64,000 nt of DNA from NCBI GenBank assembly GCA_001599975.1, contig BCIO01000005.1:434001-498000 (forward strand). The letters are read 5' to 3'. The notes below the pieces were generated by a model. The model searched no databases, was not told where the DNA came from, and saw only the letters and a program-made list of their open reading frames with translations. Shown one piece after another: positions 1 through 9,980 of the stretch; the first letter of the stretch is position 1; each line of letters opens with the position of its first letter. The stretch comes from Cystobasidiopsis lactophilus (taxonomy: Eukaryota; Basidiomycota; Agaricostilbomycetes; Agaricostilbales; Chionosphaeraceae). Both the position numbers and the translations under genes were made by a program.

Positions 1-60
1 TGTGCGTCTTTTTCTCCCCTTATCTCTCTTGTGAGTTTCATTGTAGAACGGACAGCACAG

Positions 61-760
61 GTCGCTCATTATCCAACCATGGGCACTTTACCGGCCGACC
101 AAGCGGTGGCGGTCACGGCCGAAGTCGAGAAGTACAAGTCTGCTTTACGACAATGCTACGACAAGTACGACTCGGCTTTTGTGTCCTTCGAAATGGCTCG
201 CGTGTCCGGAAAGGGCGCTCATGCTCATATTCAGGTGCGTTCTACCCTACCCCATCTTAAGACGGACGAGCAGGGTCAATGGGATCACAGATCTGCCCAG
301 TGCCAAAAGCCAAAGCGGGCCAGGTGGAAGCTGCCTTTAAGGACATTGGAGGGAGGGAGAACATTGTGTTTGACGAGGACGAGGATGTGCTCGCGCGGCG
401 GGGCATCACCGAGAACTACTTCCGCGTCGACTTGCCAGGTGCGTTTCTTCTCTCCCTTACACTTAGTAGTGCATGTACTGAGACCGGTAGAGGCGACACA
501 CAGACGGACGCAAGATAGTGCACCTCATGAAACCGGGCAAGCCTTTCAACTTGCAGTTTGGCAGGTGTGCCCTCTCTCCTTTCCCTCTCAATGACCTCTC
601 CATGATCTAAAAACTGCCGCTCTGATAAAGGACGGTCTTGGCGGAGTTGTTGGGGACGCCACAGAGGGCGGACTGGAAAGCGTGCGCCAGGTCGGACGAG
701 GAGGAGAAGCAAGAGGCCGTCGCGTTCAAGCGGGCCTTCTTGCCCTTTGGCCCCGAGTAG
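61..760 (+). CDS. cwf19: CWF19-like protein, C-terminal part (5' end outside window)
   Basis: Four exons are readable: 61-234, 291-438, 504-564 and 631-760, with a stop at 758-760. The spliced product carries the CwfJ C-terminal domains 1 and 2 of CWF19/Drn1 proteins: HYPTMGTLPAD, the histidine stretch KGAHAHIQ followed by PVPK, then an acidic segment, YFRVDLP, a Phe-rich FNLQFG and the terminal pattern ADWKACARSDEEEK. The HAHIQ element is HIT-like. CWF19 proteins associate with late spliceosomes and act in lariat turnover (family knowledge). The exon at 61 follows a cacag acceptor and continues the family alignment upstream, so the gene begins before the window. Phases are consistent at all three introns (56, 65 and 66 bases). 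The ORF read straight through these introns is not the product. Confidence 0.85.
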
Positions 761-1023
761 CGGTTTCTCAACAAGAATGCAAAAGTGGCTCCTGTTCGAG
801 CTTGGTCTACAAATTCTGCCCAGAGCTTTGACTTTGGATTGATCGTCACTTGAACGCCAAACTGTGAGGCCGAATCAGTGTCTGTCCGTTTAAAGTGTGG
901 TTGGTTGTTGCTCCGTAGGTTGCTGGTCGCCTGAGCAGTCCGCTTTCCTCGTCCTCGGCTGCCGGTCCCCTCTTGCTACGACACGCCGTGCAAACTATTG
1001 GACAGATTGTCAGGGATTTGCCC

Positions 1024-1519
1024 TCACGTAGATAGAAAATCTGTAGAAGGGCCTACTGGTGGCAAGCTTCCTATGTGACGACGGCCTGGCCTGATGAGCA
1101 AAATGGCATGGACAGAAGAGCGGAACGCCTTACCCAAGAAAGCAATGAGCACCCATTGCCGTCTCCTCTACCATTACCCAAACTGTTCCGGCCACCTGAA
1201 GCATGAGGTCGGTTTGATAAAATGGTCCAAGGCCGCATGCGACGAAAACGATCCAAGCAACGAGGCCGACCGTCCATCCGCAGTGGCCGCTTTCCGGCAT
1301 CTTGTAGAACAGGGTGGCAGCTATCATGGCGATGAGGGCGGTGAGACAAAAATCGAACAGGGCAAGTAAGCATAAGCTATCTGCAGGTAGGTCATAGTGG
1401 CAATGTCTTTGCGTCTTGAGGCTGACCACGATGGCGCCCACGACCATTGTGGTGAAGACAGCAGCTCCTATCCAAGCCGGTACGACGCTGTACGATAGCA
1501 GATCCTTGAGCGAAATCAT
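1024..1519 (-). CDS. Four-helix integral membrane protein (MARVEL-like topology)
   Basis: Exon 1 is 1134-1519 and exon 2 is 1024-1090, joined across a 43-base intron (donor GTAAGG, acceptor CATCAG), giving 150 residues. Four hydrophobic segments are evident: near residues 13-35, 48-72, 80-101 and 106-127. A short polar tail follows. The spacing (N-tail, four helices, C-tail) is like MARVEL-domain fungal membrane proteins, but I see no diagnostic motif, so that label is inference. Without the intron the ORF stops right after the fourth helix; the splice adds about 21 residues. Transcribed divergently from the kinase-like gene to the right. No functional call is justified. Confidence 0.55.
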
Positions 1520-1917
1520 TGAGGTGAGACTGTCAGAAGTCCGCCTTGTCGGATTCAGATTGCTTGGCCGGGCAGTTGAATGGCTTACTTTGCTTGCAAG
1601 GTCCTGTTCTTTTGTGGAGTGGTATGGCGGATCTCTGTCGAGAAAGGACGAACGCGAGACGCTGTCAATGACTCACTGATGTGCCGAGCAACGGTCCAGT
1701 GGCGGGGCAAAAGCTTGTTAAATCTTGGGTTGAAATGGCTGTCAGACCATTATGATAAAGAAGCCCTACAGAAACGCAAAGCGAGAGCAAGCAGACAGAG
1801 GGGCAGGGGCCATAGGTGGCAATGGAGCGCGTTTAATTAACCAAGCAGTCTGTTCCTCGGCAGCGTCCTAGCGCGAGCAGTGCCTTCTGGGAGCATCTCT
1901 CTCACAACGAGACCCAA
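1520..1917. other. Divergent intergenic region
   Basis: About 400 bases between the minus-strand membrane protein and the plus-strand kinase-like gene. Short overlapping ORFs are present but have no family-like content. It presumably holds both promoters. No clear TATA box or repeat was seen. Confidence 0.5.
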
Positions 1918-2031
1918 ATGACAGAACCAAAAGTAGTTAGACAACGCGGTCCGTCTCCAGAAAAATTGTTGGCCGCCTGGTCGCCTCTTGCACCGCATTC
2001 ACCAATTGTCGATTTTGTCGTTCTCTGCATC

Positions 2032-2908
2032 ATGACTGCTCCAGAACCCGCTACTAGCAGCTACAAGGTGCTGCAGCTAGGCGAATTGTGGGATCTTACA
2101 ACCGACGTCTTCTTGTACACGGCCGTCATTTGGGAGGACGTCTCTTCTCGCCGCATTTTTCGGGCTGAGTCCCCTCTGCGTGATGAGGCTGCTATCATTG
2201 CCAGCCTGCCCACTTTGACCGCAGAAGAAATCTTCCCTGACCGCATCTTTCCCCCTTTGAACGACGCGCGCTTGAAGACGACTCCAGTAAATCCGCCGGA
2301 GGTGGCCGGTGAAGTTTGGGTGAAGGAGCATGACTTGTTGGGATATGGCTGTTCTGCTCCTCAAGGCGTACTTGGCGAGAGAATGCTTTGCGAAGCTCTT
2401 GTGTGCCAGCTGCTTGCCACTCATCCTCACCCTCACATCGCGCGCTTCCTTGGCATCAAGAGTGACCGGCCAGGCTTGCTGACTGGATTGGTGTTCAAGC
2501 GCTACTCTGGCGACTTGAAGCAAGCAATAGCGAGCGGCCAGCCGTTGGACATCGCGCTCGTTCTCCGAGATCTGCGCGACGCCATTCAACACCTCCATGG
2601 CCTGGGATACGCACATGTGAGCTCCCCGGTACCCTGAATGTGGAGTAAAACCGAAGTTCATCTGTCAATGATAGAATGATCTTAATCCTCACAACATTTT
2701 GGTCGACGAGAACGGCCGAGGCATTCTGACCGACTTTGACGCGTGTTACGCCTTTGGCACACCCATTGAATCTGGAATGAAAGGCGGTACCGAGGGTTGG
2801 GGGGCCCGCCTGACAATGTCGACGGCTGCCAATGATCTGCGTGCTTTGGACCTGATCGAAGCTCGTTTGTTATATCCGGAGCCTGTCGCTACCGATAGCA
2901 CTGCTTAA
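2032..2908 (+). CDS. Fungal protein-kinase-like protein
   Basis: Two exons, 2032-2616 and 2675-2908, phase 0, intron 58 bases. The junction makes HNDLNPHNILVDENG, a kinase catalytic loop in the form common in small fungal kinase-like proteins (H-N-D-L/I-N-P-x-N-I), followed by the metal-binding TDFDAC in place of DFG. Upstream, IRHL-type helices are replaced by HLHGLGYAH. The C-lobe is short: GGTEGW, then an NDL-A-L element, and the protein ends about 65 residues after DFD, so substrate-binding parts are reduced. The Asp and Asn of the loop are kept, so activity is possible but unproven. An in-frame ATG at 1918 would add 38 residues; I prefer 2032 because the extra segment is unlike the family. 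Confidence 0.7.
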
Positions 2909-3708
2909 CCCCGCTCTCTTGGATGCCTATCGAAATTGCAACGGGTACGTGCGTCCGTGCAGTGGTCCGAATGTCGACTCAAGCCAGGATTGAAGGCTTT
3001 CAAATCTTTCATTTTTGCTCGTGTCGGTCCATGGTGAGTTCAACAAATCTCATCTCTTACAGTCATTTCTGACCCGTAACGCTACTAAGGAGCACAAGGA
3101 GCAAGTTGTCGGTGCTCTCGCAGATACAAGGGCGCAATTTGGTGTATTGAGTTTGACGGTGATTCATGATGTGGAAGGTGGATAGCTAAACTGTGCAAAG
3201 CCAACCAAGCAGTGCGGCGCGAGCAGTTGCAGCTTCATCCTGAAGTCTGCACAAACCCTTGAATGGTCTACGATTGAGATAGTCACCGAGAGCAACTTGC
3301 GCCACCGACTCACCGAGCGAGCGAGCGCCTTTCATCTCTCCCTTCTTCGCGCATATTGTCTGTTTGGACCACTTTAGCGTTCATGCTCGGCTGATGACCA
3401 CTACTGGTCGTGAACTACCCTTTCCGAATTTCACGCGCTTTTGCTCCTTCTGTGTCTTGACCAAGTTGACGTGTTTGAGAGTCTCTGCCTTCTTCAATAA
3501 TAACCATGATGCCCTTGCGCAAAGCTTCAAGTGCTCATCAGTGGCCAAAGGGATGTCAGCTTCGTGGCCANGACACGTGCCTTTGGCACTCCTCAAGTTG
3601 ATCTGTTGTTGTTTTCTTGCTGACCCTGATTAGATTATATTTGTCGAGCAATATGATGTTGTTTCTGTGTTCAGCCGCCTCTCCTCGAACGGTCACCCCC
3701 GGTCCAAC
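2909..3708. other. Long intergenic region with a duplicated flank and one ambiguous base
   Basis: No convincing gene. The part from about 3027 to 3330 is a diverged copy of the sequence downstream of the tail-collar gene (about 4845-5128). An N is present at 3571. ORFs crossing this stretch look random. Confidence 0.6.
3027..3330 (+). repeat. Diverged direct repeat, copy 1 (downstream-flank type)
   Basis: Shares, in the same order and orientation with 4845-5128, blocks such as ACTAAGGAGCAC, TTGGTGTATTGAG, GCTTCATCCTGAA, TGAATGGTCTAC and CACCGAGCGAGC. In copy 2 these blocks start just after the stop of the tail-collar gene, so copy 1 looks like the 3' flank of a lost or deleted relative. Confidence 0.75.
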
Positions 3709-4825
3709 ATGAAGAGCTCCTTTCTCTTGGCTTTGCTGGGTCTGCTCACTTTTGCCGCCGCCGCCAACCTGGCCGCCGAGCAACCCCACCTGGCCGAACG
3801 GGCTGCACCCGCCACTTGCAAGACGTGCCCTGCTGGTGAGCTGCAATTCTCTCTCGCCAACGGAGCGCCTGGAACATGGTTTGGGACTGCAGGCCCGAGA
3901 GGTCCCAGAGGCCTCACTGGTGCACGCGGCCCTTCGGGCAAGAACGGCGTGGATGGAGTCACTCTCGGCACCAAACTGTTGAACTATGTATGTGCCACCA
4001 CTGAGCTGGGCGTTGTTTGGCTGGCATTGACTTGTCTGCAGGTTTTCGGTCACTTCGACAGTATGGCTCCGTATTGTTGGTGTTGCCAGCAGATATATTG
4101 ACTAGCTCTTGCCCAGGCCGAGTGGTGAACTACGTGAGCTCTGCTGCGCCTGGGAAGTTCGGTCGATCCTGATTCGAGCGGGACGCAGGTCTTGAATCGA
4201 CTCGATTGTAAATCCCCCTTCCAGTGGTGATCCGCGAACCAGAGCGATCTGACAGGCTTGCGCACAGCTCGAGTGACGACATATGTGAGCTCACGTTCAG
4301 CTTGCGATGTGGTCAAAACCTGAACCTAAGACAGGTTGCTAACCACCTCGATGGTGCGAACCGAATCGACAGCCGTTAGGAAGCCCAGCTGACACTCTGT
4401 CTTCCAGACCGATATCGCCGCTTCATCTTTTCTTATCCCGACAATCGTCAGTGCAATAACGTCCCGCCTATCAAACGCGGGCTGCAGGAAGATGCGCCAG
4501 CTGCTAATTCCCTCGCCAAACGCGACCTAATGACCTATTACGTCGGCCAGCTCATTCTTGTTCCCTATACCTTTTGTCCTTCGGGCTTCCAACTGGCCGA
4601 TGGATCGCTCGTGGACCTCAGCACTCAAGGCCAATTTGCACTTTTCTCTTTAATCGGCACGACTTTTGGTGGCAATGGCGTAACGAACTTCGCTTTGCCT
4701 GACATGCAAGCCTTCACGCCAGGTATATTGGCTTTACTCTCGCGGGAGCTCCATTGTGACGGCTGGCCGCAGGCTGCTTTCGATACTGCATCAGTATGGG
4801 TGGCACATTTCCACAGCGCGCCTAG
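3709..4825 (+). CDS. Secreted collagen-like / phage-type tail-collar domain protein built from micro-exons
   Basis: Nine exons: 3709-3835, 3893-3987, 4042-4060, 4117-4133, 4189-4207, 4256-4284, 4335-4353, 4408-4722 and 4773-4825; 230 residues, all phases consistent, introns 48-57 bases. Residues 1-20 form a signal peptide. Exon 2 encodes a short collagen-like Gly-x-y run (GPRGPRGLTGARGPSGKNG). Five micro-exons of 19, 17, 19, 29 and 19 bases then encode three repeats of a V-x-x-x-h-D...R-h-x-x-Y pattern (VFGHFD/RVVNY, VLNRLD/RVTTY, VANHLD/DRYRR), probably a coiled trimerisation segment. A KR-rich linker ending AKRD could be a Kex2-type site. The last 60 or so residues match a phage Tail Collar domain: FCPSGFQLADGS, FALFSLIGTTFGGNGVTNFA, LPDMQAF and the terminal YCISMGGTFPQRA. 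Role is unknown; an adhesin- or fibre-like secreted trimer is inference. Confidence 0.8.
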
Positions 4826-5359
4826 AAGAGCGCTATTTATTTCTTCGTCTTTCCACGGTGGGTCCGCTTTATCCCATCTTTATTGCTCGTTAATCACCGG
4901 CACACTACTAAGGAGCACTAAAAGCAATCTGCTGGTGGGCTCACAGATATGAGGGCGAAACTTGGTGTATTGAGACGGCACGGTTCGGATTGAAGGCTTG
5001 CCCCCTGTCAGACAACCAAGCATGTAGTACTGTGCCAGCAGTCGAAGCTTCATCCTGAATCCTGCACGACCCGTGAATGGTCTACCATCGAGAGAGTTGG
5101 TCACCGGGAGTAACGCCACCGAGCGAGCTCGCCAACTTCTGCCCACTGCCGTCAAACCCCCTCCGGCCTATGCCGCTCATGCATCCGTGATCACCGCATA
5201 GATGCCTGCTACGAATGCTGCGGGGATGTTTGCTTCGTTCCCTCTGCCGATGGCATGGCCACCGAGATCCTGCGTTTTTAACCGGGCAACTCGCTAGCCC
5301 TCTGCTGCCCGGCTCCCCCACACTCTTTGTTTCCTCTACCACGAACTGTCTGCTGCACC
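4826..5359. other. Intergenic region before the monooxygenase
   Basis: Holds the second copy of the flank repeat (4845-5128). The final 200 bases lead into the monooxygenase start and include a CCACACTCTTTG...CTCTACC pyrimidine-rich stretch. No gene seen. Confidence 0.5.
4845..5128 (+). repeat. Diverged direct repeat, copy 2 (3' flank of tail-collar gene)
   Basis: Counterpart of 3027-3330. Begins about 20 bases after the tail-collar stop codon and shares several blocks of 11-17 bases with copy 1 in the same order. Confidence 0.75.
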
Positions 5360-7908
5360 ATGCCTGCTCTGATCAAGAAGTTAACTGACGTCGACGCCTC
5401 TGAGACGATTGGCTTTGGCGGTGTGACGGCGCGAGCGACTCTGCCCACTTTCAAGTCGCTGGGCGTCGAGCCCTACAGCGCCACCACTATCGTATGTCTT
5501 CTGCTCGAAAGTTCAACAGTTGATCCTCAAATCGCTGTCACAGGATGTCAAAGAAATTGCGCAGCAATGGGTTCAGTCGTTTGGCAGCGCCATCAAGGCG
5601 AACAACGTCGACGGCGTGATCAAGCTGCTGCAGCCTGACGCTTTCTGGCGGGACATCAACTTGCTCACTTGGGACACACGCAGCTTGCGTGGTACCAAGG
5701 CCATCAAGGCCATGCTGGACGACCGCCTCAAGCAGACCGGCATCACCAACGTTAGGTTCGCACCCACTGTGGCTGGCACCCGTCTTGAAGCGAGTACGTG
5801 CCACTCTTCGAAAGTTGATTAGCTGAGGCTGATGTTCCCTGCAGTCAGCTCCGAAACGGCGTTTATAGTGTTTACCTACGAGTTCGAGACCGCGATCGGC
5901 AAAGGCTCTGGCATGGCCCGCCTGGTCCCTGGCAACGGCATTCAGCAGCCTTGGACAGCCTACCAGCTTTCCACCAACCTGGACGAGATCAAAGGTCATG
6001 AGGAAACTCTCGGCACCAAGCGGTCTCATTCCATCAAGCAGAAAGACCCTTCCGGCCAGAACAGGACGTGGGCGCAGCGCCGCCATGATGAGATCGAGTG
6101 CATTAATGGTGAACCCGAGCCTGTTGCCGTTATTATCGGTGGTGGCCATTCGGGTGAGCGTCGATGTTTCTTCGCCCTTGGCCAAGCTCATCCGTTTCTC
6201 AGGTTTGATCATGGCTGCCCGCCTAAAGATGCTCGGTGTCAAGGCGCTGGTGATTGAGAAAAAGCCTCAGCTCGGCAACAACTGGAGGTAGGCCCTTTTC
6301 CTTGTCCATCCAAGAAACCTTCGTTCTGACACAGGCTTGGCCACCAGAGATCGCTACAGCTCGCTCACCTTGCACAACCCGCTTTGGGGCAACTCCTTCC
6401 CTTATGTGAGGTTCTCTTTGTGTTCTTTCTGTCACCCTCAATGCTCATGCCAGAGCATGACAGGTTCCTTACCCCGAAAGTTATCCAGAATACATGACGG
6501 CGGGCCAGATTGCCGACTTCATTGAGAACTACGCCAGAGTCCTTGATCTCAACGTTTGGCTTAACTCTACGATCGAAGAGGACCCGACTTTTGACGAAAA
6601 ATCGGGCACTTGGTCAACTACCATCGTTCGCGGCGACGGCAGCAAGCGACTTTTGCACCCTAAGTACCTACTCCTGTACGTAGCCCAGTTCTTTCTACAT
6701 CAAGTATGCGTCTCACGGTCTCTGCAGGGCAACCGGATTCGGAGCGTAAGTCAGCCGATTTTGATAAATGCCACCGTGCTGATTGACCCGCAGTGGCCTG
6801 CCTCACCTCCCTGAAATTCCTGGCGCAGACAAATTCAACGGCACAATCAACCACTCTACCACGCAAAAGACTACAGCTGAGTGGAAAGGCCGCAATGTCC
6901 TTATCGTCGGAGCGGGGACAAGTGGTGCGTGCTTCCCCCCAGGGCGAGGGGGATTAATTCTGATGTTTTCACAGGACATGACTTGGCGACCGAGTTGACG
7001 GACTACGGATGCCAAGTTACGATGCTCCAAAGGTAAATGCTTCCCCGACCCGCAAGACCGCTGCCGTGAGCTAATGCAGCTCACAGGTCGCCCACACACA
7101 TCATGTCCTGTGAAAAAGGCTGTCCGATCCTTTTCAAGGCTCCTGGACACGATCAGGATGGTGTATGTGAACATGTGCTCCAAACTGTTCGCTCGCGGCT
7201 CATGTATTGTCGTCAGCCTCCCGTCGACGAAGTCGACCGCGACATTCAGCTATCGATGTCTTGGCCAGTTGTCTATGAGATGCTCATTCACGCCATCGCT
7301 GCCGTCAAAGAAGCCGACAAAGAGCTGCTCCAGGGTCTCAAAGCAGCCGACTTCTGGACGCACGACGGTCCTCATGGTTCTGGTTCTCCGGGCTTGGCAC
7401 CTTACTTGGGTGGCGGATACTACTACAGTGCGCAAATTTCATGCCTTCTTATTGAGATGGAAGGCGAATTCAGACTCGGCGCTGCGCAGACACGGGCACT
7501 TCTGACCTCATCGTATCTGGCAAGATCCCCATTGTGCACTCCGTCATCGAACGCTTCACATCGACCGGTGTTGTCTACAAGGACGGCAAAGCGGCGAACT
7601 TCGATGCCGTCATATTCGCCACCGGCTACTACACCGCGCCCAGCACCATCCGCGGCACTTTAGGCGATAAGATCGCCGACAAGTGCATCCTGTTTGACAG
7701 CACTGGCATGCGAGAGACGCTCTTTGGCCCGCTGGACGCCGAGGGCGAGCACGTTCTCGCCTACAGGGATCTTCCTCAGCGCAACCTCTTCCAAGTCTCC
7801 ATGCCCTTCATCAACTCCCGCCCCATGTCAAAGGCTGTTGCTTTGAAGATCCTCGCCCGAGAGCTCGGCATCGACACTACTACATACGCCAACCCGCTGC
7901 GCGACTAG
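5360..7908 (+). CDS. NTF2/SnoaL-like domain fused to flavin-containing monooxygenase
   Basis: Twelve exons: 5360-5491, 5544-5793, 5845-6153, 6203-6287, 6348-6405, 6464-6675, 6728-6745, 6794-6924, 6975-7032, 7087-7162, 7217-7427 and 7490-7908; 652 residues. The first 170 residues resemble an NTF2/SnoaL-like fold (WVQSFGSAIKANNVDGVIKL, FWRDI, TYEFETAIGKGSG). The rest is an FMO/YUCCA-type class: FAD Rossmann VIIGGGHSGLIMAARL, the following IEKKPQLGNNWRDRY, ATGFGAG, the NADPH-binding VLIVGAGTSGHDLA, SPTHIMSCEKG, and the ATG-containing FATGYY near the C-terminus. FMO enzymes oxygenate N or S atoms or ketones using NADPH and FAD; the substrate here cannot be read. Exon 7 is only 18 bases. The NTF2-FMO fusion occurs in fungi and some bacteria (family knowledge). 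Confidence 0.88.
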
Positions 7909-8661
7909 AGTGAATGCGAATGTAACGGATTGGCCAGGAGGATTTCGATAGAAGAGCTGCTCCATACAAACCCCAACTCTATGTACTGGTCGGGAGACGA
8001 GACGATCTGCATTACAAACACCAAAGATACCTCCAAGCAAAGGAAATTTGCCACCTCAACCGCGGCTGGGCCGCGGGCGGCTCATTAGGTCCCCATTTCC
8101 TCTCTTTGTGTTTGCTCCGTGAGCTCTCGTCTCCACTTCACAATGCGCCTGGTAACAAGAGCACAGCGCGCTGACTCTTATCGCGCCTGCCTCTCCCGTC
8201 CATTTCACATGCCAACCAAAATTTTGATCGCGCCCGGCCCCAAGCGAAATTTTGCCAAGTCCTTGCCCTGTCTGCCTTTTGAGTGGAAATGGCCTTCCGT
8301 CTCAGACGACATGTGTGAGCACCAAAGGCAGCGCTGGCAGGCACGCCATTGGTCTTTCGCCCAAGGCCCCAGGCTCCTCTTCTCTGGAAGCGGCGGAAGA
8401 TCTCCCCGGATCCAGTACACGCCAGAAGGCTAATAGCTCGGTTCCTGGCCCAATGTCTTGCTGCAGGGATGTCCCGCAACGACTCTCGGTTGGCTTCCTG
8501 AGCGCCCGGCCCATGCAGGGCAGCAAAATGCGCCCCACAGTTCAGCGTGTCTCACTCTGTCCGTGAATGTGGTGGAGTCGTCATTGGCTCTCGCAGTTTT
8601 TCTTATTGCCTAGTCGGGCAGTGTCTCTTGAACTGAACCACCACCAAAAAGCGAAAGAAAG
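7909..8661. other. Intergenic region, 753 bases
   Basis: Several ORFs of 70-113 codons overlap here on both strands, but none has intron logic, domain content or amino-acid composition of a real protein. It contains the promoter of the Ser/Ala-rich gene. Nothing else seen. Confidence 0.5.
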
Positions 8662-9709
8662 ATGCTGTCCAAGTCCTTCACTGTCCTCGCTCTGTTCGTC
8701 AGCGGCCTGAGTGCCAGCCCTCTCCTTCGCCGGCAGAGCATGTCCGACTCCGCTTCAGCTTCCGCCAGCATGGAGTCAGCTTCCGCTATTTCCTCTGCGT
8801 CAATGTCGGCGTCGATGGTCGTCAGCTCGGCCTCTGCGGCAGCTTCCACGGCCTCCGCCACCACCAATCAATATCCGGCCTTCCCTTGCCCGAGTGGCTC
8901 GGATTTGACCTACTTCATCGCACACGATGAATACCCCGACATCACGTTGGCTCAGGCCATCTCAGTGTTGCAAAACTGGGTCCAAGCCATGTGCGGAATG
9001 TCCTTTCGTGCCCACGTTTGACCTCCCACTGAGATTTGAAGCCAATCAGTCCCTACCCGGTCGTGGCTTTCACTGGCACCAACGAAACTGGTGCCACCCG
9101 CACTCTTGACCTCAGCGGAACCAACGTGACGGAAGTCTTGGTTACCAACACCATCAACGCCACCACCGGCGCTTACGAGGGCGAGCTCTCCCCCTTTTCT
9201 GTGTCTGTCTTTGTCACTCATCCTTGTGAGTAGGCGCATGGAACATCACCGCTCCCTATGTGATCAGGCGAGCTACCTAACGATCGGACTGGAGCGAACC
9301 ATTCGCTGACATGAATCTACAGCCCCGAGTTGACGTTCTTCACCGCCCAAGACAACCTCCAGTTCTACACCAACACTTCGACCGGGGTTACCAATGCTCA
9401 GCTCTTTACCAACGTGTGCGCCAACAACCAAACCGCCGCTCAAGCAGTCTATGGCCCGGCTGAGCCTCAAGTCCTCGTGAGCGTCATGCCAAGCCTAAAA
9501 AGGTCTCACCAAGGCTTAAATTTCAATTAAAGGTCCTTTACGGCGAGCTCATCCGCAATGCCACCGCTGCTTCTGCTTCCAGCTCTGGTGGTGCCTCGTC
9601 GGCGGCCTCATCCGCTGCTTCGTCTGCCGCTTCGTCCGCCGCTCCTTCTGGCGCCGTCTCATCCGCGGCTTCGTCTGCTTCCGCTGCTGCTTCCTCGGCT
9701 GCCGCCTAA
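8662..9709 (+). CDS. Secreted Ser/Ala-rich protein
   Basis: Starts with signal peptide MLSKSFTVLALFVSGLSASP and a possible dibasic cleavage (LLRRQS). Exons 8662-8990, 9050 to about 9227, 9323-9476 and 9533-9709 are well supported at the outer joins; the splice between the second and third is not resolved, and a small extra exon encoding a WNITAPY-like segment probably lies between 9235 and 9265. N- and C-terminal Ser/Ala runs flank a central domain with N-glycosylation sites (NET, NVT, NAT, NTS, NQT) and TFFTAQDNLQFYTN. The tail is almost pure Ser/Ala, typical of O-mannosylated wall or surface proteins. There is no clear GPI signal. Function unknown. Confidence 0.7.
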
Positions 9710-9980
9710 AGTAGCATCAAGCAGCCATGACCCCACTGGCGAAAGAACACACGATCTCAAGCCTGGGGAAAGGGCCAATGGACAATGTCTAATTCGAAAA
9801 CTGTAAAATAAAAGCGAGGGCGAAAGTTGCAAGGCTGCGGATTGCAACGAAAGAAGCCATAAAGAATGAGCCTTTTCGATTGCTATAAACAATGAGAGCG
9901 TTGCGAGAAGTCGTGATGGGTCGTGTGGTCTACCGGGGATGAATAGGGCGCGTATGAAGGGTGTGGTATAAAAGTGTTCT

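Noticed and set aside
607-849. Minus-strand frames opposite the CWF19 exons
   Set aside because: Shadows of the plus-strand exons, which carry the family motifs in correct phase.
3364-3633. Plus-strand frame of 89 codons
   Set aside because: No family content, contains the N and overlaps repeat-like intergenic sequence.
8119-8566. Several overlapping frames of about 100 codons on both strands
   Set aside because: Random composition, no splice continuity, no start context; treated as intergenic.
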